This document shows positions 13,709-20,584 of a stretch of DNA of 21,302 bases, one piece after another. Source of the stretch: DASZHJ01 sp035263705 (GTDB lineage: Bacteria > Pseudomonadota > Alphaproteobacteria > ATCC43930 > CGMCC-115725); assembly GCA_035263705.1 (NCBI GenBank), contig DATFRA010000356.1, positions 1-21,302 of the forward strand, read 5' to 3'. The notes beneath the pieces are model-generated. The model saw nothing but the letters and a program-made list of their open reading frames with translations, was not told where the DNA came from and searched no databases. Made by a program: the position numbers and the translations under genes. Every line of letters starts with the position of its first letter. Positions within the stretch are counted from its first letter, which is position 1.

Positions 13709-15259
13709 CTACCATAACGCCGCCGCTATCGCCAGCAAGGCCAGCGCGATCAGCCACATCGGTAGCGACATCAGGAACGCAGCCTCGCGCCGCTCGCGAA
13801 GCGCTCCGATGGCTTCGTCGTCCAGCGCCAGGCCTTGCTCCGTCAACAGCGAGACCGCGCCCTCGAGGTTGCGCACCAGCGACGGCAGCCGCTCCAGGAA
13901 CTCCGCCGTTCCCGTGGTGGCATCGACGATGCGCGCCTCGAGGCCTCGGTTCTCGCGCATCCATTCCTCGATCAACGGGCGCGCGAGCGCCCACATGTTG
14001 ACGGTGGGATCGAGACGCCGTCCGACGCCTTCGGCCACCAGCATGGTTTTTTGCAGGAGCAGCAGCTGCGGCTGAGTCTCCATCTCGAACTGCTCGGTGA
14101 CCTCGAAGAGCTGCGCCAGCAGCTTCGCCAGGGAGATCTCGTGCAGGGGCCGGCCCAGGATAGGCTCGCCGATGGAACGGCAGGCCTGCGCGAAGGCCTC
14201 CAGCGACTGCCGCGGCGGCACGTAGCCTGCGTCGAAATGCACCTCTGCCACCCGCCGGTAGTCGCCGGTCAGGAAGCCCAGCAGCATGTCGGCGAGGTAG
14301 AACCGGGTCCCGCGATCGATCCGGCCCATGATGCCGAAATCGACGGCCACGATGGCGCCGTCCTCGGCGATGAAGAGATTGCCGGGATGCAAATCGGCAT
14401 GGAAGAAACCATCGCGGAAGACCTGCTTGAAGAATGCGCTGGCCGCCTTCTCCATGATCGCGCGCGGCTCGTGGCCCGCCGCGATCAGGCGCTCGCGCTC
14501 GTCGATCGGGATGCCGGAGGCACGCTCGGTGGTCATCACCTGCCGGCCGGTGCGGCGCCAGTCGACCTCGGGCACACGGAAATCCGGATCGCCCGCCAGG
14601 TTCTGCCGGAGCTCCGAAGCCGCCGCAGCCTCGAAGCGCAGATCCATCTCGAGCCGCACGGTCTCGGAGAAGGTTTTCACCACCGCCGTCGGCTTGAGGC
14701 GGCGTAGCGACGGCTGGGTGCGCTCCACCAGGGCCGCGATCCAGAGGAAGAGGTCGAGGTCGCGCGCGAAGGCGCGTCTGATTCCGGGACGCAGCACCTT
14801 GACCGCGACCGGTGTCCCTTCGGAGGTCACCGCGAGGTGCACCTGAGCGATCGAGGCGGCGGCGACCGGCGCGTCGTCGAAGCTCCGGAATAACACCTCC
14901 ACCGGCGAGCCAAGCTCCGCCGCGATGGTGGCGCGCGCCTCGGCGCCCGGGAAGGGCGGCAGCCGGTCCTGCAGCGCCGAAAGATCGCCCGCGATCTCTT
15001 CGCCCACGAGATCGGCACGGGTGGAGAGCGCCTGCCCCAGCTTTATGAGGCTCGGGCCGAGGGCCTGGAGCGCGGCGGCGAGACGCTCGCCCGGCCGCGC
15101 GGGCGCCGGCGAGCGCCGGCGTGCGAGGCGCGCCAGCGCCACGATGGAGGCCATCCCGGGCACGTCCTCGAGCGGCGCGAGCGCGTCGTGGCGCGCGAGC
15201 GTCAGCGCGATCTGGCTGAGCCGGGCGAGGTTGCGGCCGGCGCGCAGGAGCCGGAGCAT
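13709..15259 (-). CDS. ubiB: UbiB-type atypical kinase/ATPase of ubiquinone biosynthesis
   Basis: The 516-residue product is a UbiB/ABC1/ADCK family protein needed for ubiquinone synthesis, probably as a membrane-bound ATPase. It has the family's KxGQ motif (Lys73-Gln76 in SLIKLGQALSTRADLVG) and the Ala-rich loop VAAASIAQVH (132-141) in place of a glycine-rich loop. It also has Lys154 in VAVKVLRPG, the catalytic loop FFHADLHPGNLFI (Asp289, Asn294) and VDFGIMG (307-309). The C-terminus ends in a hydrophobic membrane segment, MSLPMWLIALALLAIAAALW. The ATG at 15259 is 4 nt after the ubiE stop and is preferred to an upstream in-frame start at 15301 that would overlap ubiE. The ubiE-ubiB pair is a common operon. 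Confidence 0.95.
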   Translation of the reverse strand: MLRLLRAGRNLARLSQIALTLARHDALAPLEDVPGMASIVALARLARRRSPAPARPGERLAAALQALGPSLIKLGQALSTRADLVGEEIAGDLSALQDRLPPFPGAEARATIAAELGSPVEVLFRSFDDAPVAAASIAQVHLAVTSEGTPVAVKVLRPGIRRAFARDLDLFLWIAALVERTQPSLRRLKPTAVVKTFSETVRLEMDLRFEAAAASELRQNLAGDPDFRVPEVDWRRTGRQVMTTERASGIPIDERERLIAAGHEPRAIMEKAASAFFKQVFRDGFFHADLHPGNLFIAEDGAIVAVDFGIMGRIDRGTRFYLADMLLGFLTGDYRRVAEVHFDAGYVPPRQSLEAFAQACRSIGEPILGRPLHEISLAKLLAQLFEVTEQFEMETQPQLLLLQKTMLVAEGVGRRLDPTVNMWALARPLIEEWMRENRGLEARIVDATTGTAEFLERLPSLVRNLEGAVSLLTEQGLALDDEAIGALRERREAAFLMSLPMWLIALALLAIAAALW

Positions 15260-15263
15260 TCGC

Positions 15264-16016
15264 TCAGAGCCGCCAGCCCGAATGCAACCCTGCGATGCCA
15301 CCGGAGAGGCTCCGGACCGTCACCTGCTCGAAGCCCGCGGCTTCCATGCGCCGGGCGAGCTCCTGCTGATCCGGGAACCGACGGATGCTCTCGACGAGAT
15401 ACTGATAGGCCGCGGCATCTCCGGTCACGACGGCGCCGATGCGCGGCAGGACATGGAAGGAATAGAGATCGTAAAGCCGGGAGAGCACCGGCGTGCTCAC
15501 CGGGCTGAACTCCAGGCAGAGGAACCGGCCGCCGGGCTTGAGGACGCGCCGCATCTCCGCGAGCGCTGCCTCCATGCGCGTGACGTTCCGGAGCCCGAAG
15601 GCGATGGTGACGGCATCGACGCTGCAGCTCGCGATCGGCAGTGCCTCAGCGTCGCCGCAGAGCCAGAGGATCTCGCCAAGCCGGCCGCGGTCGATGGCGC
15701 GGTCGCGGCCGGTCTCGATCATCGCCCGGTTGACGTCGCAGACGATCGCGGCCGCGCCCGCGGTCGACACGAACCGCTCGGCGATGTCGCCGGTGCCGCC
15801 GGCGACATCGAGCAATAGCTGGCCCGGGCGCGGGTTGAGCCGGCGGATCATCTCCCACTTCCAGAGCCGATGGACGCCGCCGCTCATGAGGTCGTTCATG
15901 AGGTCGTAGCGGGACGCCACGGCGTCGAAGACGCGGCGCACGAGCCGAGGCTTTTCCTCGAGCGGTACACGCTCGAAGCCAAAGTCCGTCTCGCCGCTTG
16001 TCTCGGGGGTCGGCAT
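15264..16016 (-). CDS. ubiE: Ubiquinone/menaquinone C-methyltransferase UbiE
   Basis: The 250-residue SAM-dependent methyltransferase adds the C-methyl group to the demethoxyubiquinone (or demethylmenaquinone) ring. It has the FGFERVPLEEKPRLVRRVFDAVA-type start, read here as VRRVFDAVASRYDLMNDLMS. The SAM-binding motif is LLDVAGGTGD (68-77), followed by CGDAEALP, AFGLRNVT and LKPGGRFLCLEFS. The C-terminus has SFHVLPRIG, VESIRRFPDQ and LSGGIAGLHSGWRL, all UbiE signatures. The ATG at 16016 is 61 nt from the divergent mutM ATG, so their promoters must share a very short space. It is the likely first gene of the minus-strand run ending at moeB. No Irr-box-like or other operator was recognised there. 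Confidence 0.97.
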   Translation of the reverse strand: MPTPETSGETDFGFERVPLEEKPRLVRRVFDAVASRYDLMNDLMSGGVHRLWKWEMIRRLNPRPGQLLLDVAGGTGDIAERFVSTAGAAAIVCDVNRAMIETGRDRAIDRGRLGEILWLCGDAEALPIASCSVDAVTIAFGLRNVTRMEAALAEMRRVLKPGGRFLCLEFSPVSTPVLSRLYDLYSFHVLPRIGAVVTGDAAAYQYLVESIRRFPDQQELARRMEAAGFEQVTVRSLSGGIAGLHSGWRL

Positions 16017-16077
16017 GGCGGCACATTAGCGCCTCGCTCCGCCCAACGCCACCGAGCCCACCCCGTAAGGCCCTGAG

Positions 16078-16911
16078 ATGCCCGAGCTTCCCGAAGTCGA
16101 GACGGTCGTACGCGGGCTCGCGGCGCGCATGGCCGGCCGGCGGATCGCCCGGCTGGATTTGCACCGCGGCGATCTGCGCTGGCCGATCCCGCGGGGCCTC
16201 GGGAAGAAGGTCGAGGGCCGCCGCATCGGGGCGGTGCGGCGTCGGGCGAAGTACATCCTGATCGATCTCGACGACGGCGGCGTGCTGCTGATGCACCTGG
16301 GGATGTCGGGGCGCCTTACCGTCGTCAATGCGGAGGACCGGACACCGCCCGATCCCCACGATCACGTGGTCTTCACACTCGACGACGGTACGCGGATCCG
16401 CTTCAACGACCAACGCCGCTTCGGCGTGCTCGACTACGTCCGCGCGCAGGCGCTGGCGAAGCACGAATTGCTGCGCGAGCTTGGGCCCGAACCACTGGAT
16501 CCAGCCTTCACCGGCGAGGTGCTGGCGGCGGCGCTCATGGGCAAGCGCACGCCCCTGAAGGCGGCGTTGCTCGACCAGCAGGTGGTCGCAGGCCTCGGCA
16601 ACATCTATGTCTCGGAAGTGCTCTACCAGGCAGGGCTATCGCCGAAGCGACTGGCCCGCACCGTCACGCTCGAGCGGGCCCGCCGCCTGGTGCAGGCGAT
16701 CCGCGAGGTGCTCGAGCGCGCCATCGCCGCCGGCGGCTCGTCGCTCCGCGATTACGTGCAAGCCTCGGGCGAGCTGGGATATTTTCAGCACCAGTGGGCG
16801 GTCTATGGCCGGGAAGGCGAGCCTTGTCCCGGTTGCGATTGCGGGCGGGGCATCCGTCGCATCGTGCAGAGCAACCGCTCGACGTTTTATTGCGTGAAAC
16901 GGCAGCGCTGA
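16078..16911 (+). CDS. mutM: Formamidopyrimidine-DNA glycosylase (Fpg/MutM) with altered zinc finger
   Basis: The 277-residue base-excision enzyme removes 8-oxoguanine and formamidopyrimidines and nicks the abasic site. The start PELPEVETVVRGL carries the catalytic Pro2 and Glu3, and Lys58 lies in RRRAKYIL. MHLGMSGRL, FNDQRRFG and VAGLGNIYVSEVL are family signatures. The C-terminal zinc finger is unusual. Its first half is CPGCDC, with cysteines at 250, 253 and 255. The second half reads YCVKRQR, with Cys272 but Arg275 where the fourth zinc ligand normally sits. Arg267 of the RST motif is kept. ATG 16078 makes the expected N-terminus. It is divergent from ubiE and its stop overlaps the ribosome-binding site of the TPR gene. 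Confidence 0.95.
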   Translation: MPELPEVETVVRGLAARMAGRRIARLDLHRGDLRWPIPRGLGKKVEGRRIGAVRRRAKYILIDLDDGGVLLMHLGMSGRLTVVNAEDRTPPDPHDHVVFTLDDGTRIRFNDQRRFGVLDYVRAQALAKHELLRELGPEPLDPAFTGEVLAAALMGKRTPLKAALLDQQVVAGLGNIYVSEVLYQAGLSPKRLARTVTLERARRLVQAIREVLERAIAAGGSSLRDYVQASGELGYFQHQWAVYGREGEPCPGCDCGRGIRRIVQSNRSTFYCVKRQR

Positions 16912-16922
16912 GAGGGCGCTCG

Positions 16923-18566
16923 ATGCGAGCGATGTTCTTGATCGAAATCAGCGTGCTGGTGGCAGCCATCGCGGGCACGGCGCTCGCTCAAGGCCGCGAC
17001 GACAACTGGCTACGCTGCCGCAACGCGAATCCCGACACCGGCATCGCCGGCTGCACCGCCATCATCGAGGCGCCCGGCATTCCCGCGCGGGACCGCGCGC
17101 TCGCCTTCAACAACCGCGCCAACGCCCGCTTTCGCAAAGGCGATTACGACCACGCCATCGAGGACTACGACCAGGCGATCAAGCTCGATCCCAACGAGCC
17201 CACGGCCTACGACGGCCGCGGCTCCGTCTACTACAGCAAGGGTCAGTACGACCGCGCGGCCCAAGACTATGATCGGGCGATCAAGCTCGACGGGTCCGAC
17301 GCCTTCGCGTTCGAGGGCCGGGGCAACGCCCGCACGGCGCTCGGCCAATACGACGCGGCCATCGCCGACTACGACCGCGCAATCGCGCTCGACGCCAACA
17401 ATGCGACGCTGGTCTACAACCGCGGCGTCGCCTACGAGCGCAGCGGCAAGCGCGAGCGCGCCATCGACGACTATAGCCGCGCGATCAAGCTGCAAGCGAA
17501 CAACGTCGACGCCCTCGTGAGCCGCGGCAAGACGCTGAGCGACATGCGCCAATACGACCGGGCCATCGACGACCTCGATCGCGCCCTCAAGCTCGACGCC
17601 GGCAACGCGGGCGCGCTCTTCAGCCGCGGCTTCGCCTACTACGGCAAGGGTCAGTACGACCGCGCCGTCGAGGATTTCACCCAGGCGATCAAGCTTGACC
17701 CCAAGAACGCCGTCGCCTATCGCGACCGCGCCATCGCCTATCGCAACCAGAAGCTCTACGACCGCGCCATCGCCGACTTCAGCAAGGCGATCGAGCTCGA
17801 TCCCGGCAACGTGGCGGCGATCAGGGATCGCGGCCTCGCCTACCGCGACAAGGGGGATTACGACCACGCCATCGAGGATTTCGGCCAAATCCTGAAGCAG
17901 AGCCCTGATGACGCGGCCGACGCAGCGCTGAACCGGGGTATCGCCTTCTATGGCAAGAGCGACTACGACCATGCCATCGAGGATTTCAACCAATCCATCA
18001 GGCTCGCGCCGGATCAGGCACCGACCTTCTACAACCGGGGCAATGCCTATCTGGTCAAAGGCGATTACGAGCGCGCCATCGCCGATTATGACCAGTCGAT
18101 CAAGCTCAACCCGACCGATGCCGATGCCTATGCCACGCGGGCCAATGCATACCGCGCGCTCGGCCAGTACGACCGCTCGGTCTCCGACTGGGACCAGGTG
18201 GTTCGGCTCCGGCCGGCGGACGCGGACGCACTCGGGAACCGCTGCCGGGACCGCGCCATCGTGGGCCGCCTGCAGGAGGCCGTCGCCGATTGCACGCACT
18301 CTCTCCAGCTCAAGCCGGGCAACGCCGCGACCCTCGATAGCCGCGGCCTCGCTTACCTCAAGATGAGGCGGCTCGACCTCGCGATCGCCGATTACGACGC
18401 CGCGCTCAAGCTCTCGCCGCAACTCGCGAGCGCGCTCTACGGCCGCGGCGAGGCGAAGCGCATCAAGGGCGACGCGGCCGGTGCCGATGCGGACGTGCTC
18501 GCCGCCAAGCGCATCGATCCCGGCATATCCGGCGACTTCGCCCGGTTCGGCGCCCGGGATTTCTGA
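16923..18566 (+). CDS. Secreted tetratricopeptide-repeat protein with 14 TPRs
   Basis: The 547-residue product has a signal peptide (MRAMFLIEISVLVAAIAGTA start, likely cleavage after ALA) and a short Cys-containing linker. Then come 14 consecutive TPR units of 34 residues (one of 35), from about residue 55 to the end. Typical units carry AYxxRGxAYxxKGxYDRAIxDYDxAIKLDP. The repeats are close enough that a 102-bp period shows in the DNA. TPR arrays bind protein partners; nothing here names the partner. The ATG at 16923 follows AGAGGG at 16911-16916, which overlaps the mutM stop, so translation may be coupled to mutM. A longer in-frame reading from inside mutM is not credible. Location is probably periplasmic. 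Confidence 0.9.
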   Translation: MRAMFLIEISVLVAAIAGTALAQGRDDNWLRCRNANPDTGIAGCTAIIEAPGIPARDRALAFNNRANARFRKGDYDHAIEDYDQAIKLDPNEPTAYDGRGSVYYSKGQYDRAAQDYDRAIKLDGSDAFAFEGRGNARTALGQYDAAIADYDRAIALDANNATLVYNRGVAYERSGKRERAIDDYSRAIKLQANNVDALVSRGKTLSDMRQYDRAIDDLDRALKLDAGNAGALFSRGFAYYGKGQYDRAVEDFTQAIKLDPKNAVAYRDRAIAYRNQKLYDRAIADFSKAIELDPGNVAAIRDRGLAYRDKGDYDHAIEDFGQILKQSPDDAADAALNRGIAFYGKSDYDHAIEDFNQSIRLAPDQAPTFYNRGNAYLVKGDYERAIADYDQSIKLNPTDADAYATRANAYRALGQYDRSVSDWDQVVRLRPADADALGNRCRDRAIVGRLQEAVADCTHSLQLKPGNAATLDSRGLAYLKMRRLDLAIADYDAALKLSPQLASALYGRGEAKRIKGDAAGADADVLAAKRIDPGISGDFARFGARDF

Positions 18567-18615
18567 TCCGCCGCGCAGCGTTGCGCCGTACGAGGCCGAG
18601 GGCTAGGCTTCGCCG

Positions 18616-18975
18616 ATGCGCCGCCGCTTGCTGATTCCGCTCGCGCTACTCGTCACCACCGGTGTGCTCGGCGCCGCGCCCGCCCGCGCCCAGCAATTCG
18701 TGCCGGGCACCGAGGACGTGCCGCTGATGCGGGAGCTCGCGCCGGTCAAGGGCAGCGATATCGTCTTCGACAAGCCCGAGGGCCGCATCATCGAAGCAAG
18801 CGCGCGCGGCAAGGTGACCAGGGCGGCGGTGCGCAGCTTCTATGCCTCGACCTTGCCGCAGCTCGGCTGGAAGGCGTCAGGCGAATCTTGGACGCGCGAG
18901 ACCGAGAGACTGCATCTCGACTTCGCCGGCCGCGACGGCGACCTCTGGGTCACCTTCACCCTGCTGCCGAAATAG
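18616..18975 (+). CDS. Small secreted protein of unknown function
   Basis: The 119-residue product has a clear signal peptide: MRRRLLIPLALLVTTGVLGA, then a likely cleavage after APARA before Gln26. The mature part of about 94 residues has no Cys. It contains DVPLMRELAPVKGSDIVFD, VRSFYASTLPQLGWK and WTRETERLHLDF. The pattern of a short periplasmic domain ending in two beta strands (LHLDFAGRD, LWVTFTLLPK) is visible, but I do not recognise the family. It lies 49 nt after the TPR gene and 10 nt before the enoyl-CoA hydratase, so it is probably co-transcribed with the latter. The ATG at 18616 is the only start that gives a signal peptide. Confidence 0.75.
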   Translation: MRRRLLIPLALLVTTGVLGAAPARAQQFVPGTEDVPLMRELAPVKGSDIVFDKPEGRIIEASARGKVTRAAVRSFYASTLPQLGWKASGESWTRETERLHLDFAGRDGDLWVTFTLLPK

Positions 18976-18985
18976 GACAGAACCC

Positions 18986-19762
18986 ATGGCATATACGAAC
19001 ATCCTCGTGGAGACGCGCGGCCCCGTGGGCCTGATCACGCTCAACCGGCCGCAGGCGCTGAATGCGCTTTGCGACGCGCTGGTCCGCGAGCTCGGCGCGG
19101 CGCTCAACGCCTTCGAGGCGGATGACGGCATCGGCGCGGTGGTGATTACCGGCAGCGCCAAGGCTTTCGCCGCCGGCGCCGACATCAAGGAGATGGCGAC
19201 CCGCTCCTTCACCGACGTCTATCTCAAGGATTTCATCACCGATGGCTGGGAGCGCATCAGCACCTGCCGAAAGCCGATCGTGGCAGCGGTGGCGGGCTTC
19301 GCGCTGGGCGGCGGCTGCGAGGTCGCCATGATGTGCGACACCATCATCGCCGCGGATACCGCGAGATTCGGCCAACCCGAAATCACGCTCGGCGTGATCC
19401 CGGGCTCCGGTGGGACGCAGCGCTTGACGCGTTTCGTGGGCAAGGCCAAGGCCATGGACATGGTGCTGACCGGCCGCATGATGGACGCGGCGGAGGCCGA
19501 GCGCAGCGGCCTGGTCTCGCGCGTGGTACCGGCCGAGCAGGTCGTCGAGGAAGCGGTCAAAGTCGCGACCAAGATCGCGGAGATGTCGCGGCCGTCGGTG
19601 CTTGCCGCCAAGGAGGCGGTCAACCGCGCCTTCGAGACCACGCTCGCCGAGGGCGTCCACTTCGAGCGGCGGCTTTTCCACTCGCTGTTCGCGACCGAGG
19701 ATCAAAAGGAAGGCATGGCCGCCTTCGTGGAAAAGCGCAAGCCGCGCTTCAGGAACCGCTGA
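18986..19762 (+). CDS. Enoyl-CoA hydratase (crotonase family)
   Basis: The 258-residue product is a crotonase-fold enzyme that hydrates trans-2-enoyl-CoA to 3-hydroxyacyl-CoA in fatty-acid beta-oxidation. The oxyanion-hole segments are AFAAGADIKEM (60-70) and AGFALGGGCEVAMMCD (103-118). Both catalytic glutamates are present, Glu112 and Glu132, spaced 20 apart as in rat crotonase. GQPEITLGVIPGSGGTQRL follows, and the C-terminal FATEDQKEGMAAFVEKRKPRF is typical of short-chain hydratases. Both glutamates being present favours hydratase over isomerase. The ATG at 18986 has AGGACAGAA upstream. The order hydratase-rpsT-dnaA is seen in other alphaproteobacteria. Confidence 0.93.
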   Translation: MAYTNILVETRGPVGLITLNRPQALNALCDALVRELGAALNAFEADDGIGAVVITGSAKAFAAGADIKEMATRSFTDVYLKDFITDGWERISTCRKPIVAAVAGFALGGGCEVAMMCDTIIAADTARFGQPEITLGVIPGSGGTQRLTRFVGKAKAMDMVLTGRMMDAAEAERSGLVSRVVPAEQVVEEAVKVATKIAEMSRPSVLAAKEAVNRAFETTLAEGVHFERRLFHSLFATEDQKEGMAAFVEKRKPRFRNR

Positions 19763-19773
19763 TTCCAGCGGGC

Positions 19774-19802
19774 TTGACGGCCTCGGCCCATCTGGCTATA
19801 GA
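19774..19802 (+). promoter_or_regulatory. Promoter of rpsT
   Basis: TTGACG (19774-19779) and TATAGA (19797-19802) are separated by exactly 17 nt. Each differs from the sigma-70 consensus at one position. The predicted start near 19809 gives a leader of about 44 nt. It lies in the 90-nt gap after the enoyl-CoA hydratase stop. With the terminator after rpsT it defines a single-gene transcription unit. Confidence 0.8.
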
Positions 19803-19852
19803 GCGCGCTCTTCTTTTACGCATCCGAGCGAATTCCCAAGGGCAAGAGGGCC

Positions 19853-20113
19853 ATGGCCAACATCAAGTCGGCAAAGAAGCGCGCGCGCCAGACCGTGCGA
19901 CGCACCGAGATTAACCACATGCGCCTCTCGCGCATCCGCACGTCGGTGAAGAAGGTCGAGACCGCGATCGCCGCCGGCGACAAGGAAGCGGCACGCGCCG
20001 CCTTCGCAGCGGCGCAGCCGGAGCTGCATCGTGGCGTGACAAAGGGCGTGCTGCACCGGAATACCGCGGCGCGCAAACTCTCGCGTCTTTCCGCGCGCAT
20101 CAACGCGCTCTGA
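19853..20113 (+). CDS. rpsT: Small ribosomal subunit protein S20
   Basis: The 86-residue basic protein is S20, which binds 16S rRNA early in 30S assembly. It opens with MANIKSAKKRARQTVRR and has LSRIRTSVKKVETAI. It ends with GVLHRNTAARKLSRLSARI, all S20 signatures, and the length is normal. AGAGGG precedes the ATG by 2 nt, with further purines upstream. It has its own promoter (19774-19802) and an intrinsic terminator (20135-20165), so it is probably transcribed alone at high level. It precedes dnaA, as in many alphaproteobacteria. Confidence 0.97.
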   Translation: MANIKSAKKRARQTVRRTEINHMRLSRIRTSVKKVETAIAAGDKEAARAAFAAAQPELHRGVTKGVLHRNTAARKLSRLSARINAL

Positions 20114-20134
20114 CCCGATACTCATCCGAGATCG

Positions 20135-20165
20135 AAACCGCGCTCGCGCCCGAGCGCGGTTTTTT
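20135..20165 (+). terminator. Intrinsic terminator of rpsT
   Basis: AAACCGCGCTCG (20135-20146) and CGAGCGCGGTTT (20151-20162) form a perfect 12-bp stem with a CGCC loop, running into six T at 20160-20165. It is the only textbook rho-independent terminator in the window and lies 22 nt after the rpsT stop. Confidence 0.93.
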
Positions 20166-20584
20166 GTTGCGCGTGCATGCGTCGCGGACGATGCAGAAAC
20201 ATCACGCTTACAAAAATCCGTCACATCCGGTGCAAGATCATGTTGCCTTCCGCGGCAGCGCTTCGCTAAAGTGCTCGACCTGCGAGTGCGGAGGGAAAAA
20301 ATTTTTGAGCAATGCGAAATCAGCCGCTCTCGTGTTCGCTGACAACAGTTTAGTAGCTGCAAAATAACCAACACCTGAAGTAGTCGCGGGAACCGAGCAT
20401 CTAACGAGTTCTGATGCGAGGAGTGGGGGCCGGGAAAGCGATTTCTCGGCGCGGCGGGAAGGCTTTGTCGTCGCTTGGAGGGTGGAGGCGAGGCTTTGGG
20501 GAAGACGATCCGCATTTTCATTTCGCCGATGCCCGCCGTCCGCGTACCACTCCGCTCGGAAGGGCGTCACGGGGAGCGAAATTG
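20166..20584 (+). other. 419-nt non-coding region upstream of dnaA
   Basis: The region lies between the rpsT terminator and the dnaA start and is visibly richer in A and T than its surroundings. It includes an A6T5 tract at 20296-20306. I found no TTATCCACA-type DnaA box on either strand and no AT-rich 13-mer array, so it is not supported as oriC. A CTGACA (20339-20344) could be a -35 element, but no good -10 follows at the right distance. No credible ORF is present: a 67-codon frame at 20164-20367 has no ribosome-binding site or family features. A long regulated dnaA leader is the simplest reading. Confidence 0.5.

Noticed and set aside
12451..14001. 516-codon plus-strand open frame opposite coaBC and the end of ubiB
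   Set aside because: It crosses two firmly identified minus-strand genes, and its translation is Arg/Ala/His-rich low complexity.
17010..18422. 470-codon minus-strand open frame opposite the TPR gene
   Set aside because: Its repetitive Val/Ile/Gly sequence is the reverse image of the 102-bp TPR repeats; there is no ribosome-binding site or known domain.
20166..20584. Chromosome origin upstream of dnaA
   Set aside because: No DnaA box-like 9-mers and no AT-rich repeat array were found; the position beside dnaA alone is not enough, since alphaproteobacterial origins often lie elsewhere.
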